Below, in pieces: positions 49,118 through 59,312 of a stretch of 64,000 bases of DNA. The position numbers and the translations under genes are program-made. Under the pieces are notes generated by a model. That model made no database searches. It was given only the letters and a program-made list of their open reading frames with translations, and was not told the DNA's origin. Position 1 is the stretch's first letter; each line of letters begins with the position of its first letter. The DNA is from Mesostigma viride (taxonomy: Eukaryota > Streptophyta > Mesostigmatophyceae > Mesostigmatales > Mesostigmataceae). The DNA lies in contig RPFO01000579.1 in the NCBI GenBank assembly GCA_009746045.1, forward strand, positions 748,660 to 812,659, read 5' to 3'.

Positions 49118-50315
49118 AAGTATCCTGCACGAATCGAACAAAAACAAAAATTGCAATGCCAAATAATTATCATACCGACAAAAATGTTTTAGGATAAAAC
49201 GGATGCAGGCCAAGAATGGCCTCCATCTACCCTTAATAATTGGAAATTAAAAAAATTCCAAGCTCCAAGTTTTTATCCCGAAGTAATCGATCTAATCCAA
49301 ACTTTATCCAGAAGACTGCGCAGCTTACGTCGCCGAGGCACGCGAGTCGCACTTGCGAGGCTGGGAAATCCAAGCTGCCACGCTGCATTTGCGTCAAAGC
49401 TACCGCACGCATGCCTTGGTCCCGTATTCAACTAATTTTACGTAGCGTTTCGTCAAGGGCATGACCAACCGGCTACTTCTACCGATCACAGACACACCGA
49501 TGGGCGACGTTTGCAGACGTGGTTGTGCAGCACTGGCCTCCGCAGAAAAAAATTGGCGATGTCGGTACGGTTGGCAGCGTGCAACGTGTCGTTCCCACGC
49601 TCTTTTCTGTCGCCTGATACGTTGTTGGGCAAATGCCAACATCCAGCGACCAGCACACAACTACGGCGAGCCAAGCATTCAAGGCAAGCGTGGTATGGCT
49701 CCGCTCAGAGAGTACGGAAGCATTGACAAATTTTCCAATGGTCGGGAATCCCTCGGCGCTACAAGCCACGTACAGTACAACATTTCGGGCAACGAATGGC
49801 GTACGAAAGGTTGTGCGCCGTACGGCCAGGTACAGCCCGGTACGAATCTCAGATGGAGGCACATCTCATTCTTGTTGCAGTCTTGCATGGCCTGGGGTGC
49901 TAAAAATGCGTAAATGCGGGGTTTCTAAAATAATACTTGGCTTCTCTAGCCTACTGGCTAGTGAGTTGTCACCGAGGTTGTCACCATTATATTCGTGGCC
50001 GGTCCTCATTATCAGCTTTACGCCATGAAAGCGAAGACTATGCAATTGCGACACGCACGTAATATTGTAACTGCGAGATAAAGGGTTTTTTATCGTCAGG
50101 GTGCGATAGCGTTTGGATTGTGAAAGCGTAGCCACCCGACCCGGGTAACAAAGGACAGCGTGCACAGAAGCCAGCGGAAGATCATGCCGAGTCGGCTGCT
50201 CCCAACAGATCCAAATAGTTGATGTCGGGTTCCTAGGTGGCCATATCGCTCGCGCGCCATGTCATTGCAACCAGCCCCCGTATTCCGCGTCGGTGTTTAA
50301 GTTCTCCCGTAAGCC

Positions 50316-53300
50316 ATGAGTCGGAGCGATGGCAAAATCAAAGTATACGACCCGTCCTTGGTAGCCGAATTAGCCTCGCCTGGGAAGAATGCGATCCCTG
50401 CTAGCCTCTTCACCCCAGGCACGGGTAAACAATCCGCGCTTCCAGACGCCTTGTCCAGCCTTACACTACACGGGGAGCCGTCGGGAGCCAACGTAAGTTA
50501 CCAAAACCTGTACCGTACAACCAAGCCGCAATAGAGTGGTACGTGATAGAGTGGGTAAAAAGACGCCGCCTCTTGCCAGCCCCATGCGCAACCAAGCACA
50601 GGGGCAATGGCCACCTTTATGGCGCAGACGTGCTTAGTTAATGAATGCCACGTGGTCGCATGGATGGCCACGTGGCCGCGTCCTTGGTGTAGATAGGTGC
50701 GGCCGCCAGTCCGGACGCATTCCCAAGTGTCGCGAAATATCCATTCCTTTGTTTTGCTCCAACGATTGACGGAGAAGCTTTATCTACCCGTAAAACCTTC
50801 AAGATCTAGAACGTAGTAGTATTATGGGTTTGTATGAAGATTACAAGAATATTATTCAGTCGGTCATACACCATCAAGCACGGTGGTTCTTTTGAATTGT
50901 AATGTGACGCCCACTTTATCTACCTCTTGTCCAGGAGACTCTAGACTTCCCCCCCATTTCATCCCACTTGGAACTCATTTGAACCGCACACATTTCCCCC
51001 CCATTTGAGCATCCCGCTTTATCTCTCCCCCCCCCCTTTCTCTCCCACCATCTGCCTCTATTCTGTCCATTCTCTCCCCCGTCCAGCCTTGCTCTTCATT
51101 CCTTCTTCTTCTTTGCATCCCTTCCCCCCTTCCCCCTTCCCCCCTTCCCCCCTTCCCCTTCCCCCTTCCCCCCTTCCCCCTTCCCCCTTCCCCCCTTCCC
51201 CCCCTTCCCCCCTTCGCCCCTTCCCCCCTTCCCCCTTCCCCCTTCCCCCTTCCCCCCTTCCCCCCTTCCCCCTTCCCCCTTCCCCCTTCCCCCTTCCCCC
51301 CTTCCCCCTTCCCTCCCCCTTCCCCCCTTCCCCCCTTCCCCCTTCCCCCTTCCCCCTTCCCCCCTTCCCTTCCCCCCTTCCCCCCTTCCCCCCTTCCCCT
51401 TTCACCCCTTCCCCCTTCCCCCTTCCCCCTTCCCCCCTTCCCCCTTCCCCCTTCCCCCTTCCCCTTCCCCCCTTCCCCCCTTCCCTTCCCCCTTCCCCCT
51501 TCCCCCTTCCCTTCCCCCTTCCCCCCTTCCCCCTTCCCCTTCCCCTTCCCCCTTCCCCCCTTCCCTCCCTTCCCCCTTCCCCCTTCCCCCCTTCCCCCCT
51601 TCCCCCTTCCCCCCTCCCCCCTTCCCCCCTTCCCCTTCCCCCCTTCCCTTTCCCCCTTCCCCCTTCCCCCCTTCCCCCCTCCCCCCTTCCCCCTTCCCCC
51701 CTTCCCCCCTTCCCCCTTCCCCCCTTCCCTTCCCCCTTCCCCCTTCCCCTTCCCCCCTTCCCCCCTTCCCCCCTTCCCCTTCCCCCCTTCCCCCCTTCCC
51801 CCCTTCCCCCCTTCCTCCCCCTTCCCCCCTTCCCCCCTTCCCCTTTCCCCCCTTCCCCCCCCCCTTCCCCCCTTCCCCCTTCCCCCTTCCCTCGCCTTCC
51901 CCCTTCCCCCCTTCCCCCTTCCCCCTTCCCCCTTTCCCCCCTTCCCCCCTTCCCCCCTTCCCCCTTCCCCCTTCCCCCCTTCCCCCCTTCCCCCTTCCCC
52001 CCTTCCCCCCTTCCCCCCTTCCCCCTTCCCCCCTTCCCCTTCCCCCTTCCCCCCTTCCCCCTTCCCCCCTTCCCCCCTTCCCCCTTCCCCTTCCCCCCTT
52101 CCCTTTCCTCCCCTTCCCCCCTTCCCCCCCTTCCCCCTTCCCCCCTTCCCCCCTTCCCCCCTTCCCCCTTCCCCCCTTCCCCCCCTTCCCCCCTTTCCCC
52201 CTTCCCCCCTTCCCCCCTTCCCCCCTTCCCCCCTTCCCCCCTTCCCCCCTTCCCCCTTCCCCCCCCCCTTCCTTCCCCTTCCCCCCTTCCCCCCTTCCCC
52301 CCTTCCCCCTTCCCCCCTTCCCCCGCTTCTCTGTCCCCCAGGTTTCGGTGGACTCACCCTCCTTCCTTAGCATCATCTTTCTCCCTTTCCACCTTCCCTT
52401 CCCTCTATCAGGGTTGGGCGGCCCTGCGGCTTCCCCATCTCCCCCCCCCCTTGTTTTCGCTTCATTCTTTTTTCTTTTCATTCCGCCTTTTGCTTTGCTT
52501 TCTGCCTTTTTGCTTTGCATTCCGCCTTTTTTTTCCTTTTCATTCCGCCATTTCGCTTTTGCATTCCGCTTTTTTTCTCTTCGGATCACACCTTTTTTTT
52601 TTTGCATTCAACCTCCTTCCTGTGCATCCACCTCTTGTTTCTTCCTGTCCACCTCCCTCCTCTCCCCTCTCCCCCAGGGCTCGATACGGTCCCGTGGATC
52701 CCCCACCTCCCCCATCTCCCCGGCGATCGGCCGCGTGAGGGGCACCGCCGCCTCGATGGCCTCGCTGAGCTGGCGCGAGGGCGAAGGCAACGGCGGCGAT
52801 GCGTCGCCCTTTGGCGCGGCAGGCGGCGCGCGGGGCGCCGCGAGCGGGGGCACGCGGCGCGAGAAGGACCCGCGGGAGCTGCGCCGGCTGCAGTCGCTCA
52901 AGGAACGCAAGGATGAGCAGATGCGGCAGCTGAACGAGCAGCAGCAGAAGGAGACCGAGGTGGGGGGGAAGGGGTGGCTGGCTGGGTGCAACAAGTACGG
53001 AGGGTGTTGCCTTGCGAAGCCGTAGGGTGATGAGGGCCAAGGAAATGAGGAAGTGGGGTGAGCATGTAAGCAAAGTGATGGTATTTCGTTTTCTCAGCAT
53101 CGCTCAGGTCCCCCATATGCTTCTGCCATTATGTCCTCAATGCATATTCCGTTCCCCACCCCCACCCCCCACCCCCCACCCCACCCCGGCATATGTTTCC
53201 CTCACTCTCTTTTCTCGGCCCGTCCCATGGCGCCCCACCGTTCTACCCTCCTGTCTCTTATTTCCCTTCTCCCATCCCTTGGCGCCCCGCATGTCCTCCA

Positions 53301-56300
53301 TCAGCGCCTCAACCCTTTCCATGTTTGACCCCCCTATATTCCCACCCCCTGATCACATTTACCCCCCCATATTCCCACCCTCTTATCACATCTAACCCCC
53401 CCACATTCCCACCCCCTGATCTCCATCTCTCGCTTTTCATCCCTCCCACCCTGCAGCGTCGGCTGGCGGAGGCCCGCAAGAGGAAAGAGGATACGTTCGC
53501 AGGCATGTATGCGAGCGTGCTGGCGGGCATCGACGGCCGTAACCCGGACCTGGCCAAGGCGGACGCCACGCTGGACCGCTCGCAGATGCTGGCCGAGAAG
53601 AAGAAGGCGGCGCTGTACGACGAGTGGCACCGCGACATATTCGACAAGATACAGGCGCAGGTGGGGTGATGGTTCCGCAACATTTCCACGATCCAACAAC
53701 AACAGGCGGTGCATTTTTCACAATCCAACAATAACCGGTGGGGCTAAAAATAGGTGCATGGGGGAAGGAAGGAGAGCTCATGACGTAGGGACAAGGGGGT
53801 GGCGTGCGGGTCGTGGCACCCGCGACATATTTGACAAGATACAGCCGCAGGTTGAGCGCATGGGGGGTGCCGCTGGACTAGTTGGGTGCGGAGCAAGACC
53901 GGTGGGAATAAATAGATCGGAACAAGACAGTAGAATAGGAACAAGAGTGTCGAGGATGGGAGCAAGTTAGGGACTAGATAGGAACAAGACAGTAGAATAG
54001 GAACAAGAGAGTCGAGGATGGGAGCAAGTTAGGGACTAGATAGGAACAAGACAGTAGAATAGGAACAAGAGAGTCAAGGATGGGATCGAGAGAGTCGAGG
54101 ATGGGAGCGAGAGAGTCGAGGATGGGAGCGAGAGAGTCGAGGATGGGAGCGAGAGAGTCGAGGATGGGAGCGAGAGAGTCGAGGATGGGAGCGAGAGAGT
54201 CGAGGATGGGAGCGAGAGAGTCGAGGATGGGAGCGAGAGAGTCGAGGATGGGAGCAAGAGAGTCGAGGATGGGGACAAGAGAGTCGAGGATGGGAGCGAG
54301 AGAGGAGAGGATGGGAGCGAGAGAGTATGAGATAGGAACAAGTAAGGAACTAGATAGGAGCTAGATACGAACTAGATAGGAACAAGTTAGGAACTATATA
54401 GGAACAAGACAGACGAGAAGAAGATGGCGGTGCTCTACGAGGAGGGATTGTGTCTCGGCCTCTCGGCCTTATTCTTTACTGCACGTGTTCCTCGCGTTTC
54501 CCTTCCCCACAGATCGGCCTCCAGCTAGACGGCGTCTCCGTGCTCAACGTCGATATCAGCTTTTTGGAACCTCGTGTGTGTGCTTGGCATGTGCCTCCTG
54601 TTTTCTCGCTTCTCAGATTCACCGCCGGCGGGAGGGCATGTATGTCCACAAGATTAACTGATATCGCTCTATATGCCCTTCTTCTTAAGTCATGTTGCAT
54701 AGCAACGTTGCCACGGATGCACCGGTCACTGAAAAGGTTGTCTGTCGACGAGACCAAATCGTATCGCTCTATTTGTCCTTCTCAAGTCACGTTGCATATC
54801 AACACTGCCACAGATTGACCGCAGGCTTAATGGGGTGTCTGTCCAGGAAAACAACTAACATTGCTCTCTGTTCGCGCTGTCCCTTGCTCTGCGTGTCAAC
54901 AACTGCCACAGATCGACCGCCAGCTGGAGGGCGTGTCGGTGCACGAGATCGAGCGCCGCCGCCGCGAGCTGTATGCCGAGTTCATCCACAACACCAACAC
55001 CAAGGCGGGCCTCTTCCGCGACATCATCCTCGAGGACGACTACGACCCGCTCGTCGCGCGCACGTACGCGGTCAAGTATAACAGCGGGACGCTGGCCGAC
55101 CCGATCAAACGCGACCTGCAAAAGGTGGGCAAGAGGGGTTGTGCGATCGAGACTCTTTAGGTGGACTCTGTTGTGGTTTCGTCGTGTGCGCGTGTGCAAG
55201 TATGAAAGGCAGGCTGGCCGACCCGATCAAGCGCGACCTGCGAAAGGTGGGCGGGTGAGGGGTTGGCTCTTTCAAGTGCCTTTACTGGGCAAGGCACGGC
55301 CAAGCGCGACCTGCAAAAGGTGTGGGGGGGGAGGGGGGGCTGTTTCAAATGTCCTTACTGGGCAACACAAGACCAAGCACGACCTGCAAACTGTGCGTGG
55401 GGGAAGGGGCTGGCTCTTTGGAATGGCTTTACTGGGTAACGCACGGCTAAGCGCAACCTGCGAAATGGGGGTGGGGAGAGGGTGTGGCTCATGCCAGTGC
55501 TTATACTGGGTACCACAGACCTTGATGAGGAGTGCAGCTCCTCAATCACGGAACTCTGGTAACGATAAGACTCTGTTGAGTTAACATATAACATGTGTTA
55601 ATCAACACATCGTCATCATGGTAATGATTAGATTCTGTTGAGTTAACATATAACGTATGATACATTTCTTGTTTTTGGTCCATTGGAGTTCCTTCCCACC
55701 AAGAGAAACATTTATTTTACATTTTTGTGTGCTAGGCTTTATACGGACAGCCTATACCACACCTTCAAACTCAGTGCACATCATTATCAAGTTGGTTATT
55801 GTAGCACCATGCCGGGGGGCCAGCATACTCGAACACAAGGTGTTGCTCCTCTTAGCAGCGTGGGTGGGTGGGTGGGAGCTGAAAAGAGGCCTCCCTACGT
55901 CCCCTACACCACTCTAAGTACTGACTATCATTCACATTGCGCCACGCAGGCCTGCCGGCTGGCGCAGGTACAAGGTGTACTGACTGCCCATCACAGTTGC
56001 GCCACGCCTGGCGGCTGGCGCAGGTAACAAGGTCTAGTGACGTACGTTAGAAGCTACCTAGGCCTGCACTCCGGAACCACACTCGGCCTCGGCACAAAAA
56101 GGGCCGGCCGGTGCAGTACCCTCGTGACAAGCGCTAGTCTTACGCTACCTACGGCAGGTCGATCCCCTTTGAGCCCGTCCATGCGTCATATATAAAATGA
56201 GCGAAGCTCAACAATTAATCAACACATTGTTATTCTGGTAATGATAAGACTCTGCCTTGAGCAACCATCTTATCTCTTTCCTTTAAATCAACACATTGTT

Positions 56301-57307
56301 ATTCTGGTAATGATAAGACTCTGCCTTGAGCGACCATCTGATCTCTTTCCTTTCTTCTTGCATCCGCAGACGACTGATGAGAAGCGCAACGTGGGCATGT
56401 CCTCTCAAGTCATACCGTTACTAATACACCTTGAACTATCCACATGCAACTATTCACATGTACTTAATAATTTTCCACACCATCCTGCAGACGATTGATG
56501 AGAAGCGCAACGTGGGCGTGTCCTCTCTCACGTCCGCCCTCACGCGTGACGTGCTGCCCACCACACTGTGGGACCACAAAGGGCTCATGTCCACGCCGCA
56601 CTGCCACATGCACGACGACGACGGCAACCCGATCAACCTGCACGCGGTGGACAAGTGAGCAGTTTGGGGTGGAGGTGTTGGGTTTTTTCAGGTACTTGGT
56701 TCAAGAAGAATTCTTTAGAGGTGCTGATGGCAACGCGACCAACGTGCTCGCCGTCAACGCGAGGCAAGGCAAAGCAACCTCCTAAGAGTGGTTTGAATCC
56801 GATCTTCTGCTGGCATTTGTATCTTCTGGCATTTGTATCTTTTCCGCGGCTTGCTCTTCAAGGGTCGTGTGCTTCAACACACAGGAGTCTCTGGTCAGCT
56901 GACAATGCTGGGAAGATGCTGGCACAAACGTGTAACCCTGGCTCGTTCCATGGGGTCCACAGGAACCGGCAGTCCAAGATGGTGCTGGACCACTACAACG
57001 TGCCACGTGGCAATGAGGTGGCGGCCGCTGAATTCCCCATCGGCAAGAAGGTGAGGCGGCGACCGCAAACTGTCAGACGGCCATTGTTCCGATTCCTCAA
57101 TCGCGCTGCCACGCCACGCCACCTTACACCCCCATTTGCACCCCCGCGGGTCTATGCTTCGCAAATCAATCTCCGAAGTGGCAGGACCGCTCTCTCTCTC
57201 CCTCCCTCCCTCCCTCCCTCCCTCCCTCCCTCCCTCCCTCCCTCCCTCCCTCCCTCCCTCCCTCCCTCCCTCCCTCCCTCCCTCCCTCCCTCCCTCCCTC
57301 CCTCCCT

Positions 57308-57391
<84 letters not shown>

Positions 57392-57736
57392 GTTTTGTTC
57401 TGCTCGCCTGCTGGCGCACATCATTTCGTTTCCCTTCAAAGTTCGGCCCTTTGATGTCTTCTCCGCTCTAAACACCCCATGCATGCAGCTGGCATCCTCA
57501 TCCCTTGTGGACTGTGGAACGGATCGGATTCATGAAGTTGTTTGTACACTTGGTGCCCCAGGGCCGGAGAATGATCTCTATGCGCTTTGACATCATAACT
57601 CAAATTCAGTCTCTAATGGCGTGTGGATTGGTGTCTTTGCTTGCAGACGTTCGAACAGCGCTACAGTGAGACGTACCAACCCAAGGGGAAAAGGATCGTG
57701 CATGAAGCTCGGGGGAGCGACGGTTCCCCCATCTAA
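50316..57736 (+). CDS. Conserved charged helical protein, possibly ciliary
   Basis: A complete seven-exon gene: 50316-50492, 52678-52959, 53457-53660, 54912-55124, 56491-56654, 56963-57050, 57647-57736. This gives 1218 nt (405 aa plus TAA) with matching phases and an ATG at 50316. The first two exons are Ser/Gly/Ala-rich and end in a charged helix ([20 protein letters not shown]). Exon 3 continues the helix ([34 protein letters not shown]). Exon 4 has [19 protein letters not shown] and [15 protein letters not shown]. Exon 5 has [20 protein letters not shown], with three histidines and a DDD run. The end is basic ([15 protein letters not shown]). The exon 3-4 arrangement reminds me of ciliary microtubule-associated proteins, but I cannot name the family, so treat that as a lead only. 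No membrane segment or signal peptide is seen. A TGTAA, the usual green-algal poly(A) signal, lies at about 57861. The upstream neighbour is the divergent O-methyltransferase gene. Confidence 0.8.
51110..52330. repeat. 1.2-kb pyrimidine satellite (CCCCTTCC-type)
   Basis: Units of CCCCCTTCC and CCCCCCTTC fill most of intron 1 of the 405-aa gene, nearly all C and T on the gene strand. Long frames here (Pro/Ser or Gly/Lys repeats) are artefacts. Confidence 0.97.
53810..54455 (+). repeat. Echoes of the exon 53457-53660 donor end
   Basis: CGCGACATATTTGACAAGAT followed by ACAGCCGCAG (53820-53850) copies the exon's last 30 nt. GAAGATGGCGGTGCTCTACG at 54419-54438 copies AAGAAGGCGGCGCTGTACG further inside it. 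Confidence 0.85.
53914..54330. repeat. 62-bp and 21-bp minisatellites
   Basis: A unit with AACAAGACAGTAGAATAGGA repeats three times, then AGTCGAGGATGGGAGCGAGAG repeats about 12 times at 21 bp. Confidence 0.92.
54508..54855 (+). repeat. Three echoes of the exon 54912-55124 acceptor end
   Basis: The border CACAGATCGACCGCCAGCTG (then GAGGGCGTGTCGGTGC) is echoed at 54509-54545, 54616-54655 and 54809-54845, each with its own CAG or equivalent. Confidence 0.85.
55210..55475 (+). repeat. Four echoes of the exon 54912-55124 donor end
   Basis: AAGCGCGACCTGC(A/G)AAAGGTG recurs at 55213-55250, 55300-55325, 55372-55395 and 55447-55470, each followed by a G-rich stretch as at the real donor. Confidence 0.85.
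55555..56355. repeat. Dispersed and tandem units in intron 4 of the 405-aa gene
   Basis: AATCAACACATTGTTATTCT plus GGTAATGATAAGACTCTG occurs at 56215-56283 and 56285-56352, with diverged copies at 55555 and 55600. Confidence 0.85.
56369..56412 (+). repeat. Echo of the exon 56491-56654 acceptor end
   Basis: CGCAGACGACTGATGAGAAG followed by CGCAACGTGGGCATGTCCTC matches the exon start with a few changes, including an intact AG. Confidence 0.88.
56724..56765 (+). repeat. Echo of the exon 56491-56654 donor end
   Basis: GATGGCAACGCGACCAACGT then GCTCGCCGTCAACG resembles the exon end GACGGCAACCCGATCAACCT GCACGCGGTGGAC. Confidence 0.7.
57192..57389. repeat. CCCT then CT microsatellite
   Basis: About 30 CCCT copies followed by about 36 CT copies in the last intron of the 405-aa gene. 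Confidence 0.97.
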
Positions 57737-58300
57737 GGGGCCTGCCCTTTGCTATCGCCCCTCAAAGAGACTGGCCTTTCTTCTTATGGGTCGGTCATTT
57801 GTCTGACGCCTAACCACGGTTGCCCATGTATAAAGCTGGAGCCTTTGAATGATCGCCCGTGTAAGATGCCGCTTACATCCAATCATCTTCCATCTAATGC
57901 AGAGACCCCTTTTGTCGGTCACCTGTCTCTAGAGGGGGCCTGCCCTGTTTGCATGTCGAACAACAAGGCGCAGTACTGAGAGTCTGAGACAATCCTTCCT
58001 AGTGTGGAATGCGCCAAATCGATTTGCTCTCTACGGCTAAGGGGGTTAGATTCGGAAAATGTTAATGGTAAAGCAGATGCTGAAGCTAAGCGGTGAGCAG
58101 GGGCGCTTTACGGAGGCCTATGATTGAAGGGGCGAAATCTAGTCCATGTGATCTGCTGTACAGGCTGTATACTTTGGCGACGAGGACCTCAGTGTCCACA
58201 AAGCCAATCCTTCGACATCCTGCGTATGAGTGAATAAGATTTGAATACTGATACGTGTATTATGACGACGCACTTACATTAATTAATTGATTGATTAATT
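57737..58300. other. 3' flank between the 405-aa gene and the retrotransposon
   Basis: Probable 3' UTR with a TGTAA at about 57861, then unassigned sequence up to the TTAATTAATTGATT-rich stretch at 58280. Confidence 0.4.
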
Positions 58301-58509
58301 AATTAAAGACGAATCTCCGTTGGGAGCATATGTAACACACATCCCTGAGAAGGGGCATATGGTTTGTAATACATTCTGAGCTACAACCTGCAGGTGGGGG
58401 ATGTATGTCGCGTACTCGTGCCAAACTCCCTGCACTGACAGTAGCCCACAACCTCGTTGGCCCTCATGAGGTATGGCTGCATGAGTGATCGATGGGCCAC
58501 ATGCTAGCC

Positions 58510-59312
58510 TTACCCCACTAGTGCTGCCCACGTCCAGTCAGCAGGGGCTGGAGAGGCAGGCAAACCCTGCACCCGCTCGAGAACCCTCCCATCCAACCAC
58601 ACGTCCCCAGCGCAGCACTCCACCGCAATGGCGTGACTGGTGGCAGCATGCAGCACCACACAGCCCATGCTCGCCGGATCCACCGGCTGCGCAAGCGTGT
58701 CTTCAGCCAAAGGAAGAAATATCACGCCCTGGGATGGCGTGAAAGCCGCTGGCCGTACGGGATTGGCGTAGCACGCAAACTCCGCCACGGCATCACTGCA
58801 GGAAAGCCATCGCGACTCAGAATCGCATGGCCCGGCTGCGTTGACAAAGACGACTGAGCCCTGTGGTCCCTCCGCGCCCTGCGCTTGCGCCCCCGTCCGG
58901 TCCTCTGACGTTGCCAAAGCATAGCGTGATAAGACATCGGCATTGGAATGGTCCACCCCAGCGCGGGGTACAATGGTCATGTTATATTCTTGAATAATCA
59001 TGGCCCAGCGCGCCAGCTTGCCAGTCAGATTGGCACTTGTCATCAACCACTGCAGTGGCTGATGGTCGGTGACCAGCGTGAACTGACGCCCGAACAAGTA
59101 TGGCCGAAAATGTTTGATGGCCCACACCACGGCCAGAGCCTCGCCCTCATACGATGAGTACTTGGCCTCAGCCGTGTTGTTGCTCCTGCTGGCATACGCC
59201 ACCACATGTTCCTTGCCATGCACGTCCTTCTGTGCCAACACAGCACCAAGTCCAACCCTGGACCAATCCGTGTATAGCACAAATGGCTGGGCATAGTCGG
59301 GCTGACGGAGTA
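58510..59312 (-). CDS. RNase H domain of the retrotransposon (frame-shifted from RT)
   Basis: This continues pol in another frame after a one-base shift near 59312. RNase H features of Ty3-like elements are clear: LYTDWSRVGLGAVLAQKD, VAYASRSNNTAEAKYSSYEG with the catalytic Glu, FTLVTDHQPLQWLM with the catalytic Asp, and VDHSNADVLSR at the end. It cuts the RNA strand of RNA:DNA hybrids during reverse transcription. The 100 or so residues after it are Ala/Val-rich and not recognised, and the frame stops at 58510 without an integrase. Confidence 0.85.

Larger units (their letters stand above)
47820..50315. other. Divergent intergenic region
   Basis: Between the O-methyltransferase and the 50316 gene. 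It contains the poly(G) tract, the unassigned frame at 48851-49117 and otherwise unremarkable sequence. Two near-identical stretches around GGGTTTCGTTAAGCAG recur at 48282-48420. Confidence 0.45.

Noticed and set aside
49461-49913. 150-codon plus-strand frame
   Set aside because: Several frames of similar length overlap on both strands here and none shows a family motif.
50975-52738. Long Pro/Ser- or Gly/Lys-rich frames of 400-577 codons
   Set aside because: They are readings of the CCCCTTCC satellite in an intron.
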